Part shown: positions 55,535-64,000 of the stretch, piece by piece | Numbering within the stretch: position 1 is the stretch's first letter | Layout: each line of letters starts with the position of its first letter | Source: Sinorhizobium sp. BG8 | GTDB lineage: Bacteria > Pseudomonadota > Alphaproteobacteria > Rhizobiales > Rhizobiaceae | Assembly (NCBI RefSeq): GCF_016864555.1 | Contig: NZ_CP044011.1 | Span: 2,065,501-2,129,500, forward strand | Direction: 5' to 3' | DNA: 64,000 nucleotides | The notes under the pieces: generated by a model | Told to the model about the DNA's origin: nothing | The model's input: the letters and a program-made list of their open reading frames with translations, nothing else | The model's database searches: none | Position numbers and translations under genes: made by a program

Positions 55535-58171
55535 ATGGCACTGGTGAAACGCATGCAGAGCGAACTGGCATCCCCCGAAACCCCCAGGGCAAATGACCAA
55601 CCCAAACTGTTTCCCTGGAGCGGCCACCGCCTCTCCGCGGTCCTGCTGCCCATTGCAGGTGTGGTCATAGCGCTTCTCGCGCTCTACGTGCTCGAACAGC
55701 ATGTGCATGCCATATCGTTCCGCGAAATTCGCGACGATCTCTATGCGCTGTCTGCGAGCCGGCTTGCGCTTGCCATTCTCTTCACGGTCGTCAGCTTTTC
55801 CGCCGTGGCGTTCTATGACGTCGTCGCAGTGGAGACGATTGCGCCGGGCCGCGTTTCGAAGCGGGTCTCCGCGATGGCGGGAGCGGCAGGCTATGCCATC
55901 TCCAATGCGCTCGGCTTCTCCCTTTTGACGGGCGGTGCGCTCCGCTACCGGGTCTATGCGGCCCAGGGGATTGAACTTGCGGATATCGGACGCATCGTCG
56001 GAACCTCGTGGTTCGCAATCTGGTTCGCCTTCGCCATCATGGCGGCAATCGCCATGGTCGCCGAGCCGGATCAGATACCGTGGCTGGCGACGCTCGGACC
56101 CGCCGTCGACGTTTCGATCGGCATTGCCGTTCTCGCGGCAATCGCGGCGCTGGTCCTGTGGCTTTCGCGTGGTGCGCGCACGGTGGGTGTAGGGAGCTTC
56201 TCGCTCAGGCTGCCCACGTCGCGCGGTGCGTTGATGCAGATCGCCGCGGGTCTCGTCGACATGACGGCGGCGGCCGCCTGCCTCTATGTTCTGCTGCCGT
56301 CAGGAAGCGTCGGCAGCTTTTCCGCCTTCATCCTCGTCTATGTGGTCGCTGTCATTCTTGGGATAGCCAGCCACGCGCCGGGCGGTGTCGGGGCGTTCGA
56401 GGCGACCATCATCGCCGGCCTCGGCCTCGGGTCCAATTCGGAGGCGTTGGCGGGCCTCGTTGCATACCGCATTGTCTACACCCTCCTGCCGTTCCTCGTC
56501 GCCGTGGCGGGACTGGTCGTCTCGGAGATCCTGCGCCATCGCAGCCGCATCGCCGGGCCGGTCGGCGCCGCTTCCCTGTTTCTGGAGCCCCTGATACCGC
56601 CGCTCTCGGCCGGCATCGCCTTCTTCGGGGCAGCGGTCCTGCTGATATCGGCTGTCACCCCGAGCCTCGAAGGGCGCATCGAGGCGCTGTCGGAGGTCAT
56701 CCCCCTGCCGTTCCTGGAGATGTCGCATCTGGGTGCGAGCTTCGTGGCCGTCGGTTTGCTGATCGTCGCGCGGGGTCTCGCGAAACGTCTTCGCCGGGCG
56801 TGGTTCGCAGCCATCATCCTTTTTGCCAGCGGTGCCGTCTTCTCGTTCTTCAAGGGGCTCGACTGGGAAGAAGCCGTCGCGCTGTCGATGATGGCGCTGA
56901 CGCTGCTGGTGTTTCGCGATTCCTTCTACAGGCGTCCTTTCAACGGAGACATGCATCTTTCCTGGGGCTGGCTCGCCAGCATGGGGACCATGGTCTTTGC
57001 CGCCATTTGGCTCGGGCTCTTCGCATTCCGCCACGTAGAATACGACAACGAGTTGTGGTGGCAGTTCGCCTGGGAGGGGGACGCGCCGCGCTTCCTGCGT
57101 GGAGCGGTCTTCATCGTGACACTGCTCGCCGCGGTGCTGGTCGATACGCTGATCAACCGGCGGGTCCTGACGCTCGCCCCGGAGGGACGGATGCCGGAGA
57201 GCGTGCCGGCGGTGGTCGCGGACGCTCCTTCGTCGTCGGCCGCGCTCGCGCTCCTCGGGGACAAGCGGTTCCTGGTCTCGCCCGACCAGCACGGCTTCGT
57301 CATGTACCAGCGCTCCGGGGGCAGCCTCATCTCCATGGGAGAACCGGTGGCTGCGGACGAATCGATGAGTGGGCTCGCATGGGCCTTCCACGAACTCGCG
57401 GACAAGTCCGGGCTGCGCACCGTCTTCTATGAGGTCGGCCCGGAACACCTGCCGATGTTCCTCGACATGGGCCTTGTCGCGCTGAAGCTCGGCGAGGTCG
57501 CCAGGGTGGACCTCACGACCTTTTCGCTCGACGGACCGAAACGCCAGCCTCTCAGATATGCCGACCGTCGCGCGGACAAGGATGGTCTGACCTTCGAGAT
57601 CATCCCGAAGGAGAAGGTGCCGGAAATCATTCCGCAGCTGAGCGAAGTGTCCGACGAGTGGCTGGAGATGAAATCCGGCGGCGAAAAGCGCTTCTCGCTC
57701 GGTTATTTCGACCCCGGCTACATGAGCCTTTTCGATGTCGCCGTCCTGAAGCGCGGGGAACGGATTGTGGCCTTCGCGAACCTCTGGCGCGGCGGCGGCC
57801 ATCACGAGATGGCGGTGGACCTCATGCGCTACCGGCAGGACGACTGCAAGGTCATGATGGACGCGCTGTTCACGAAGCTCATGCTGATCGCCAAGGCGGA
57901 AGGCTACCACTGGTTCAACCTGGGTGCCGCCCCGCTGTCCGGGCTGACCGACAGGCGCACCGCCTCGAGATGGAACCGCCTCGGCTCGCTGATCTACCAG
58001 AAGGGCCGCGACCTCTATCATTTCGACGGGCTGCGCGCCTTCAAGGACAAGTTCGGCCCGGTGTGGACCGCAAACTACCTCATCTGCCCGCCGGGTCTCG
58101 ACACCGCCCGCGCGCTCCTTGACGTCACCACGCTGATCAGCGGGCGGCCGCTTGTCGGCAAGCGGAAGTGA
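55535..58171 (+). CDS. lpiA: Lysyl-phosphatidylglycerol synthase/flippase (MprF homologue LpiA)
   Basis: An 878-residue protein. About 1-520 holds 12-14 membrane helices with the flippase-type block SNALGFSLLTGGALRYRVY and ASHAPGGVGAFEA. About 570-860 is the cytoplasmic DUF2156 domain that transfers lysine from Lys-tRNA to phosphatidylglycerol, with SLGYFDPGYMSLFDVAVLKRG and WFNLGAAPLSGL. The product lowers the membrane's negative charge and protects against cationic peptides and acid. acvB follows after 39 bases, the usual lpiA-acvB operon. There is no strong ribosome site before the ATG. Confidence 0.94.
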   Translation: MALVKRMQSELASPETPRANDQPKLFPWSGHRLSAVLLPIAGVVIALLALYVLEQHVHAISFREIRDDLYALSASRLALAILFTVVSFSAVAFYDVVAVETIAPGRVSKRVSAMAGAAGYAISNALGFSLLTGGALRYRVYAAQGIELADIGRIVGTSWFAIWFAFAIMAAIAMVAEPDQIPWLATLGPAVDVSIGIAVLAAIAALVLWLSRGARTVGVGSFSLRLPTSRGALMQIAAGLVDMTAAAACLYVLLPSGSVGSFSAFILVYVVAVILGIASHAPGGVGAFEATIIAGLGLGSNSEALAGLVAYRIVYTLLPFLVAVAGLVVSEILRHRSRIAGPVGAASLFLEPLIPPLSAGIAFFGAAVLLISAVTPSLEGRIEALSEVIPLPFLEMSHLGASFVAVGLLIVARGLAKRLRRAWFAAIILFASGAVFSFFKGLDWEEAVALSMMALTLLVFRDSFYRRPFNGDMHLSWGWLASMGTMVFAAIWLGLFAFRHVEYDNELWWQFAWEGDAPRFLRGAVFIVTLLAAVLVDTLINRRVLTLAPEGRMPESVPAVVADAPSSSAALALLGDKRFLVSPDQHGFVMYQRSGGSLISMGEPVAADESMSGLAWAFHELADKSGLRTVFYEVGPEHLPMFLDMGLVALKLGEVARVDLTTFSLDGPKRQPLRYADRRADKDGLTFEIIPKEKVPEIIPQLSEVSDEWLEMKSGGEKRFSLGYFDPGYMSLFDVAVLKRGERIVAFANLWRGGGHHEMAVDLMRYRQDDCKVMMDALFTKLMLIAKAEGYHWFNLGAAPLSGLTDRRTASRWNRLGSLIYQKGRDLYHFDGLRAFKDKFGPVWTANYLICPPGLDTARALLDVTTLISGRPLVGKRK

Positions 58172-58210
58172 CCCAATTCCCGTTCAGCCACCACGCGGAG
58201 TTTGCCTGTG

Positions 58211-59587
58211 ATGAAGCGATATGTCCCGATGGTCGCGATAGTGGCCGCAGTGCTCGCCGGCGCCGCCTACTGGTACTGGCCGATGATCCGCAAGGCGACG
58301 GGCTATAAGCCGCCCGCGATTTCCGTCAGCTACGGACGGCTGAACGCGATCCAGCTCCAGCGCCCGGCGGGAGAAGTCGCAGGGCTTGCCATCCTCGTCT
58401 CGGGTGCCGATGACCGGGGCGGCCGTGCGGCGGCGCTCGCTCGCGAACTCGAGCGGCGGGACATCGCCGTCCTTCCGGTCGATCTCGACGCCTGGCGTCC
58501 TGCGCTCGACACCGATCCGGGCGAATGCATCTACCTCGGCTCAGACATCGAAGGCCTTGCCAAGGAAGCGCAGCGGCTCGTCGAGAGCCGGCACTATCTG
58601 CATCCTGTCGTCGTCGGGGTCGGGGAGGGCGGAACGCTCGCCTATGCGGCACTCGCGGACGCCCCGGCGGCGACCTTCGCGGGCGCCGTGTCATTGGAAC
58701 CTTCGGATGCGCTCGCCACCGCGGTTCCCGTCTGCGAGGGCGCGCGCGCGACGGCCGTCGGCGCACGAGGCTTCAGCTATGCCGAGGATGCGGCCCTTCC
58801 GGATCGCGGAGTAGTGATACGGGCCGGCGATGGTCCATCTGACGCCCAGGCGGCTTCCGACACATCGGGTTCGCATCGGCTGGAGGTGAAGGAGGCCGCC
58901 ACCCCCGAGGCACGGCTTGCCCTGGCCGTTGACGCCGTGAGCGATATCGCTGCCGCCGATGCCGATGCCAAGGCTCTCCCAGTGGTCGACATTCCGGCAA
59001 AGGGCAAGGCGGAAAGGCTGGCCGTCTTCTATTCCGGCGACGGCGGCTGGCGCGACATCGACAAGAGCGTCGGCGAAGCGCTCGCCGAACAGGGCGTACA
59101 TGTGGTGGGCGTCGATTCCCTTCGCTACTTCTGGTCTGTACGCAAGCCCGAACGGATCGCCTCCGACCTTGCGAGGATCGTGCACGATGCCGATCCCTCG
59201 GGGAAGCTTCCCATTTCCCTTCTCGGCTATTCGTTCGGTGCCGACACTGCACCCTTCGCCTGGCCGTTCCTGCCCGCAGAGATCCGTGACCGCATCCGCT
59301 TCATCGGCCTGCTCGGCACGGAGAAGATGACGCCATTCCAGGTAACGATCGAGAACTGGCTGGGCATGGGCGGGGACCATGAAGTCGCGGCAGCAATCGC
59401 AGCGCTGCCGAACGAAAAGGTTCTCTGCGTCTATGGCGGTGAAGAAACGGAGACGGCCTGCGAGGATCCGAGGCTCGCTGCCGTCGAGAAGCTGAAGCTC
59501 GACGGCGGGCACCATTTCGACGGCGACTACGACGCTCTTTCCGGACAGCTCCTGGAAGCGATGAAACGACGCGATCAGGCCTCGTGA
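58211..59587 (+). CDS. acvB: AcvB/VirJ (AtvA) family periplasmic protein
   Basis: About 458 residues from the ATG at 58211 with an N-terminal membrane-anchor or signal segment. The N-terminal half is a reduced alpha/beta-hydrolase-like domain (VGEGGTLAY). The C-terminal half is the VirJ domain with FYSGDGGWRDIDK and the nucleophile block LLGYSFGADTAPF. The full two-domain length marks AcvB rather than the short plasmid VirJ. In Agrobacterium AcvB hydrolyses lysyl-phosphatidylglycerol, so it counters LpiA. Both genes being adjacent fits a balanced pair. Confidence 0.93.
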   Translation: MKRYVPMVAIVAAVLAGAAYWYWPMIRKATGYKPPAISVSYGRLNAIQLQRPAGEVAGLAILVSGADDRGGRAAALARELERRDIAVLPVDLDAWRPALDTDPGECIYLGSDIEGLAKEAQRLVESRHYLHPVVVGVGEGGTLAYAALADAPAATFAGAVSLEPSDALATAVPVCEGARATAVGARGFSYAEDAALPDRGVVIRAGDGPSDAQAASDTSGSHRLEVKEAATPEARLALAVDAVSDIAAADADAKALPVVDIPAKGKAERLAVFYSGDGGWRDIDKSVGEALAEQGVHVVGVDSLRYFWSVRKPERIASDLARIVHDADPSGKLPISLLGYSFGADTAPFAWPFLPAEIRDRIRFIGLLGTEKMTPFQVTIENWLGMGGDHEVAAAIAALPNEKVLCVYGGEETETACEDPRLAAVEKLKLDGGHHFDGDYDALSGQLLEAMKRRDQAS

Positions 59588-59672
59588 CCCGCTACATCCC
59601 GTAAACCGGCTCGGTCAGGCGCAAGGAACATACGTCAAGGCAGGAGCCAGATTTCCCGGATCACGATGGGGT

Positions 59673-59996
59673 CTATTCACCGAGTTCGTCTTTCAGGGCG
59701 GAAAGAACGCTCATCGCGTGGCCGGCATACTGGCTGATCCAGCGGTCGTGAATCCGCTGGATCGGGAGTGCGTTCATGTGGTTCCACCGCTCGCGCCCCT
59801 CGCGTCGGGCGATGATCAGGCCTGCTTCCTCCAGCACCTTGAGGTGCTGCATGACCGTGCAGCGATCCATCTCGCGGAAGCGCTCGCAGAGCGCACCGGT
59901 GGTCCGGGGCTCGTCCTTGAGAGCGTCGAGCATCTGTCGGCGTTTGCCGTTCGCCAGCGCCCTGAAAACGGCCTCGTCGTCTGATTCGCTTGACAT
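59673..59996 (-). CDS. ArsR-family winged-helix repressor
   Basis: A 107-residue protein: the helix-turn-helix starts ALANGKRRQMLDALKD, has the recognition helix region DRCTVMQHLKVLEEAGLI, and the wing RREGRERW. No CxC metal-binding motif is present, so it is not a classic metal sensor. It is paired divergently with an SRPBCC gene, a common arrangement. A palindrome begins directly at its start codon and no ribosome site is visible, so a leaderless message and autoregulation are likely. Confidence 0.9.
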   Translation of the reverse strand: MSSESDDEAVFRALANGKRRQMLDALKDEPRTTGALCERFREMDRCTVMQHLKVLEEAGLIIARREGRERWNHMNALPIQRIHDRWISQYAGHAMSVLSALKDELGE

Positions 59997-60018
59997 GTTA
60001 TGTTTTTATAACATAACT
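59990..60018 (+). promoter_or_regulatory. Overlapping promoter and ArsR-type operator of the divergent pair
   Basis: TTGACA at 59990-59995 is a perfect -35 with ATAACT at 60013-60018 (17-base spacer) for the plus-strand gene. GTTATGT-N7-ACATAAC (59997-60017) is a perfect palindrome placed between them. A repressor bound there would block both directions. Confidence 0.6.
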
Positions 60019-60048
60019 TGAGTGACGACAAGCGGAGGAGGAAGCGTC

Positions 60049-60528
60049 ATGCTGGAATTTCGCGTGAACGGACGGATCGCCAAGCCCGTGGCCGAAGTTT
60101 TCGATGCCGTCGTCAATCCTGAGAAACTGAGCGGTTATTTCACCACCATCGGCGGGGCGAGCGGCCCTCTGGTGGCCGGCACCACGGTCACCTGGTGGAA
60201 CATGGCGCCCGTTATCGTCGACGAGGTGGAGGAGAACAGCCGTATCGTGTTCCGCTGGGACGCGATGGTCGAAAAGGGCGAGGAGCCCTACAAGACCCGC
60301 GTCGAGATGCGCTTCATCCCGCTCGAGGACGGCGCAACGATGGTGACCATCGCCGAGACGGGCTGGCGGGAAAACGAGCGCGGCCAGAAGAGCTCGTATC
60401 TGAACTGCGAGGGCTGGTCGCAGATGCTTTCGTGCATGAAGGCCTACCTCGAATACGGCATCAACTTGCGCCACGGCTACTATCCGAGCGAGCTGAAAGG
60501 CGTGGTCGCTTCGGAACCGGATTTTTAA
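60049..60528 (+). CDS. SRPBCC (AHSA1-like) domain protein, 159 aa
   Basis: The ATG at 60049 follows GGAGGAGG. The fold markers are the start RIAKPVAEVFDAVVNPEKL, the VTWWNM and RIVFRWDAM strands and the long C-terminal helix GWSQMLSCMKAYLEYG. Such proteins form hydrophobic ligand cavities and are usually paired with an ArsR repressor as here. The ligand is unknown. Expression is probably controlled from the palindrome at 59997-60017. Confidence 0.9.
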   Translation: MLEFRVNGRIAKPVAEVFDAVVNPEKLSGYFTTIGGASGPLVAGTTVTWWNMAPVIVDEVEENSRIVFRWDAMVEKGEEPYKTRVEMRFIPLEDGATMVTIAETGWRENERGQKSSYLNCEGWSQMLSCMKAYLEYGINLRHGYYPSELKGVVASEPDF

Positions 60529-60618
60529 GGCGGGTGGTCCCGGCGGTCGCGTGAGGGGCCAGAACGTGGAGGGCAGGGCAGGCTTTCGTCCGGTCCTGCC
60601 ACGGTGTAGAACGGCGTC

Positions 60619-61383
60619 ATGCAATGGGATGACGAGGCAATCGTACTGGGCGTGCGCCGTCATGGCGAGACATCGGTCATCGCCGAGATGATGACGCGCG
60701 ACCACGGACGCCATCTTGGCCTTGTCCGCTCCGGCCGTTCGCGCGCCATGCAGCCGGTGCTGCAGCCCGGAAACTCGGTCGAAGTCACATGGCGCGCGCG
60801 CCTCGACGAGCACCTCGGCGATTTTCGGATTGAGCCGCTTCAGCTCAGGGCGGGACGTCTGATGGAGACGGCAACCGCCGTCTACGGCATACAGGCAATG
60901 GCGGCGCTGCTGCGTTTCCTGCCGGAACGCGATCCGCACCCGCATCTTTTCAATGCGCTCGGCATCATTCTCGAGCATCTGGACGAACCGGCCGACGCGG
61001 GCGAACTCTTCGTGCGCTTCGAGCTTGCGGTCCTGAATGACCTCGGTTTCGGGCTCGATCTCGAGGAATGTGTCGCTACCGGCAGTCGCGAGGATCTGGT
61101 CTACGTGTCGCCCAAGTCCGGCCGTGCCGTGTGTCGCGCGGCCGGTGAGCCCTGGGCAGACAAGATGCTGGCACTGCCATCCTTCCTCGCGGTAGAGCGG
61201 CGCCACGCCGCCGATTGCGATGCACTTTCGCAGGCCTTCCGGCTCACCGCCTTCTTCCTCAACCGCCATGTGTGCGAGCCGCGGGGCCTGGAACTCGCGT
61301 CCGCCCGCGACGGCTTCGTGCAGGCGGTGCTCAAGGCTCTCGCTGTGGCCGAGGCGTCCCGCCCTCAGGAGCTTGCTCAATGA
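60619..61383 (+). CDS. recO: DNA repair protein RecO
   Basis: A 254-residue protein with the N-terminal OB-fold start [36 protein letters not shown], and the helical C-terminal domain with a partial set of cysteines. It helps load RecA on SSB-coated gaps. In related genomes recO belongs to the rnc-era cluster. Here about 14.7 kb lies between era and recO. The thioesterase gene overlaps its end by four bases. Confidence 0.93.
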   Translation: MQWDDEAIVLGVRRHGETSVIAEMMTRDHGRHLGLVRSGRSRAMQPVLQPGNSVEVTWRARLDEHLGDFRIEPLQLRAGRLMETATAVYGIQAMAALLRFLPERDPHPHLFNALGIILEHLDEPADAGELFVRFELAVLNDLGFGLDLEECVATGSREDLVYVSPKSGRAVCRAAGEPWADKMLALPSFLAVERRHAADCDALSQAFRLTAFFLNRHVCEPRGLELASARDGFVQAVLKALAVAEASRPQELAQ

Positions 61384-61889
61384 ACATCGAAATCTATCCG
61401 GGGCTTTCTGTCTCGGGAATCGGCACGCTGCCGCTCGACGTCGTGGCGCGCGACGGCGGATTGAAGGCCCTTCAGGACATGCTCGTCGGGCAATTGCCGG
61501 CACCGCCGATGGCGCAGACGCTCAGGTTCACCCTGAAGGAGGTCGAGGAGGGCAGGGTCGTTTTCGTCGGGTACCCGACGGCGGAGCATCTAAATCCGCT
61601 CGGCACCGTGCATGGCGGCTGGACCGCCACGGTGATGGATTCCGCGCTCGGCTGTGCCGTCTTCTCGGTCACGAAGCCTGGCGAGGCCTACACGACGGTG
61701 GAATTCAAGGTGAACCTCGTTCGGCCGGTCCTGCCGGACATGGGCGAGGTGTTCTGCGAGGGCAAGATCGTTCATCGTGGCAGGACGATCGCTACGTCTG
61801 AGGCCTGGCTCAGGGATTCGGCCGGCAAGCTGCTCGCCCATGGCACGGAGACCTGCGCAATTTTCCCCATTTCCAACCTGATGCGCTGA
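61380..61889 (+). CDS. PaaI-type hotdog-fold thioesterase
   Basis: A 169-residue protein from the ATG at 61380, which overlaps the recO stop (ATGA). The hotdog core shows [23 protein letters not shown], the catalytic-region signature of PaaI/YdiI-like enzymes, and [14 protein letters not shown]. It hydrolyses acyl- or aryl-CoA thioesters; the substrate is unknown. The tight overlap implies co-expression with recO without an obvious functional link. Confidence 0.9.
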   Translation: MNIEIYPGLSVSGIGTLPLDVVARDGGLKALQDMLVGQLPAPPMAQTLRFTLKEVEEGRVVFVGYPTAEHLNPLGTVHGGWTATVMDSALGCAVFSVTKPGEAYTTVEFKVNLVRPVLPDMGEVFCEGKIVHRGRTIATSEAWLRDSAGKLLAHGTETCAIFPISNLMR

Positions 61890-62088
61890 CGCTGTCGGCG
61901 CGGGACGATTGAAACTCCACGTTGAAACGTCTTTCTATTTTGTTGCCTGAGACGAACCGGGCAGCGGGGACGGGTGTGCGGATCAAATTCAGGAACAACA
62001 CGCCAAATCAGTGTGTTAGTGTGTGCATGGCGCGAGTGGTCGGAATCGGCCATGCGCGGCAGGGCCTTTTCGAGCGCGGGGAGCAGTC

Positions 62089-64000
62089 ATGGCAGAAATA
62101 CTGGCACTCGTCGGTGTGATTCTGGCAATCGCGGCGATGAATGCGGCGCGCAAGAATTCCGCGAGGTTAGAGCAGGACATCCTCGCGCTGAGGCAGGAGG
62201 TCGAGGCCCTGAAACGGGGCGAGCCGCTGCCAGCTGCCGATATGTCCGAAGCCGAATCGGTCGGGAACATCGCGGAGGCGGCGGAAACGGCCGGGGAACC
62301 GACCGAGGAGTTCGCGAGCCCCTGGGCGCGTGCGAGAGAGAACCGCGAGAAAGTGGACGCTGCAGGCCTCGCCGTTTCTGCAAAGGCGGGAGCGGATGCG
62401 GCAGGTGCCTCCACGTCCCTGAGCGAAGCGGGCGACGTGCCCGAAGGCGCTCGTGTCGCCGGGCAGGCGGGAGAAAGCCTGGAAAGCCGCATTGGCGCAC
62501 GCTGGGCCGTGTGGGTCGGCGGACTTGCGCTCGCCCTCGGCGGCGTCTTCATGGTCAAGTATTCGATCGAGAGCGGCCTGCTGAGCCCGGCGGTGCGCCT
62601 TTCGCTGGCGGCCGCCTTCGGCCTCTTGCTCCTCGCCGGCGGCGAAGTCATACGGCGCCGGGCCCAACCGCTGCTGCCGAACGAATTCCGCAACGCGATG
62701 ATCCCCGGCATCCTCACGGCTGCGGGTGCGGTCACCCTGTTCGGCGCCACCTATGTCGCCCACGGGTTTTATGGATACTTCGGCTCGTTCACGGCCTTTT
62801 TGCTCTTGTCCCTGGTGGCGTTCGCCACGATCGGCCTCTCGCTCCTGCACGGGCAGGCGCTGGCGGGGCTCGGCCTGCTCGGCTCCATGACCGTGCCGCT
62901 CCTCGTCGCGACGGAGAGGCCAAGCGTCTGGGGGCTGTTCGGCTTCCTGACGCTCACCTGGCTCGCGACCCTCGTCGCGTCGCGGCTGCGGCGATGGACA
63001 GTCGTGCCCTCGCTCGGCAATCTTGGCCTCGGTCTGTGGTCGGTGTTGTACCTCAGCCAGGCCGTACCGGTCGAAAGCACGCCGGTCGTTCTGTCGCTTG
63101 CGGTCATGCTCGCCGGACTGGGGCTTCTCTGGCCGGCCGGCGCGGACGCTGCCGAATCGGCGCCGGAGACGGCACACGCTTCCGGGGACGCATCACCGGA
63201 TGCACCTGTTGCGGCCGAAGCGCCATGGCGTCGTTTCCTTGCGCCGCAGGGGATAGCATTGCCGCTTTCCGGATCCCTTGCCGTGCTTCTGCCGGCGCTG
63301 GTCCTTGCGGCCATGGCTCCGGCGCTTCCGCGGGGCGGACTGTCCTTCGCCCTCCTCATCGCCGCGCTTGCCGTCCTTGGATGCCTGCGCGGCTGGGCGG
63401 CCTTGCCGGCGATCCTTGCGTCCGTCGGCGCGCTCCTCGGAACGGTCATTCTTGCCGTGCTTCCCGGTGGCGTCCCGATCGACACGTTGCTTGGAGAAGG
63501 CGCCCTGCCGGACACTGCGGGGGTTGCCTCTGCAGTTGGTAGGCTCCCCGTCGGCGAGGTGCTCGGCCTTTCCGCGACCCTCGGGCTGGCCGGAGCGGCG
63601 GCACTTACGCTCTTCCGCCGTCGCCTTCCGCCCTTCGCGGCGCTGTGGAGCATTCTCATGACGGCGACGCCGCTGGCGCTGGCGGCGATCAGCTTCCTCG
63701 CCTTCGGCAATCTGAGCTTCGATCTCGGGCACGGCCTCTTCGCGCTCGCGTTCGGCGCCGTGCTGCTGGCAGGCGCGGAGATGCTGGGCAGGGGATGGGA
63801 CGAGAGCGACACGCGGTACCTTCCGTTGTGGGCGCTCGTATCCGGCGGCTTTGCCTTCCTTTGCCTCGGCGTGCATGCCCTGACCGACGGCCTTGCGACC
63901 ACGCTTCTCGTCTCCGCGCTCGGCATGGCGGCGGTCGTGGTCACCCGCCTTCGCCGCTGGCCGGTGCTTCCCTGGATCATGGTCGCGGCCGCGGTCGTGG
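62089..64000 (+). CDS. DUF2339 membrane protein, N-terminal part (runs off the window)
   Basis: From the ATG at 62089, with GGGGAG upstream, the frame stays open for 637 codons to the window end. A single N-terminal hydrophobic segment and a coiled-coil-like stretch (ARLEQDILALRQEVEAL) precede an Ala/Glu-rich linker. ESRIGARWAVWVGGLALALGGVFMVKYSIE then begins the polytopic DUF2339 region with many hydrophobic helices. The family is very large and membrane-embedded; the function is not known. The C-terminus is outside the window. Confidence 0.88.
   Translation, partial: MAEILALVGVILAIAAMNAARKNSARLEQDILALRQEVEALKRGEPLPAADMSEAESVGNIAEAAETAGEPTEEFASPWARARENREKVDAAGLAVSAKAGADAAGASTSLSEAGDVPEGARVAGQAGESLESRIGARWAVWVGGLALALGGVFMVKYSIESGLLSPAVRLSLAAAFGLLLLAGGEVIRRRAQPLLPNEFRNAMIPGILTAAGAVTLFGATYVAHGFYGYFGSFTAFLLLSLVAFATIGLSLLHGQALAGLGLLGSMTVPLLVATERPSVWGLFGFLTLTWLATLVASRLRRWTVVPSLGNLGLGLWSVLYLSQAVPVESTPVVLSLAVMLAGLGLLWPAGADAAESAPETAHASGDASPDAPVAAEAPWRRFLAPQGIALPLSGSLAVLLPALVLAAMAPALPRGGLSFALLIAALAVLGCLRGWAALPAILASVGALLGTVILAVLPGGVPIDTLLGEGALPDTAGVASAVGRLPVGEVLGLSATLGLAGAAALTLFRRRLPPFAALWSILMTATPLALAAISFLAFGNLSFDLGHGLFALAFGAVLLAGAEMLGRGWDESDTRYLPLWALVSGGFAFLCLGVHALTDGLATTLLVSALGMAAVVVTRLRRWPVLPWIMVAAAVV

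Noticed and set aside
61974-63542. Long Arg/Gly-rich frame of 522 codons on the plus strand
   Set aside because: It is a shadow of the DUF2339 gene in another frame; the real gene has a ribosome site, hydrophobic helices and runs off the window.

Overview
The window looks like a chromosomal segment of a fast-growing rhizobium (Rhizobiaceae; Sinorhizobium/Ensifer or a close relative). The grounds are a GC-rich sequence with strong codon bias, a rhizobial-type Porin_2 outer-membrane protein, the order rpoZ-rel-DUF2062-acpS-lepB-rnc-era with recO further on, an lpiA-acvB pair, and YnfA, DUF3563 and Sel1 mini-proteins typical of the group. No rRNA, phage, insertion sequence, CRISPR array or plasmid-type replication gene was seen. 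One tRNA gene, tRNA-Ser(GCT), is present.

Layout. 1-2823: the 3' end of ETF-ubiquinone oxidoreductase, then a tight four-gene operon of unrecognised function. 2921-5889: a lipoprotein L,D-transpeptidase, then a betaine-type ABC binding protein and permease without an adjacent ATPase. 5897-12106: DoxX, an MFS exporter, a diacylglycerol-kinase-like protein, and a divergent gamma-glutamylputrescine-synthetase-like / class III aminotransferase pair pointing to polyamine catabolism. 12127-15697: a lipid-linked sugar locus (GT39-type and GT2 glycosyltransferases with a divergent flippase-like protein). 15704-24516: AMP nucleosidase, YnfA, a GST, a Sel1 mini-protein, a HisC-like aminotransferase, two tandem PilZ-type proteins, glutaryl-CoA dehydrogenase and an esterase. 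24740-28087: a giant exported caspase-like/Sel1 protein with a gap-free internal duplication. 28283-34799: an RTX protein, tRNA-Ser, a major porin, a frameshifted hydrolase and a soluble lytic transglycosylase. 35144-45940: housekeeping (dapA, smpB, rpoZ, rel, acpS, lepB, rnc, era). 45989-55226: an overlapping PotD-like binding protein / GGDEF-EAL pair, cfa, tex and a Na/Pi-cotransporter-like protein. 55466-64000: lpiA-acvB, an ArsR/SRPBCC divergon, recO, a thioesterase and the start of a DUF2339 membrane protein.

Themes. (i) Envelope: L,D-transpeptidase, lytic transglycosylase, lipid-linked sugar transferases, Cfa, LpiA/AcvB, porin and RTX protein. (ii) Cyclic-di-GMP: two PilZ-type proteins and one GGDEF-EAL enzyme. 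The enzyme gene overlaps an orphan polyamine-binding-protein gene, an arrangement like the Vibrio NspS/MbaA sensor. (iii) Stringent response and translation core. Two genes, rel and the hydrolase at 31702-32591, carry the same kind of lesion: a run of five G where the protein alignment wants six. A sequence error at homopolymers is therefore as likely as real mutation. Regulatory sites and terminators below are read by eye from symmetry and spacing and are predictions only.
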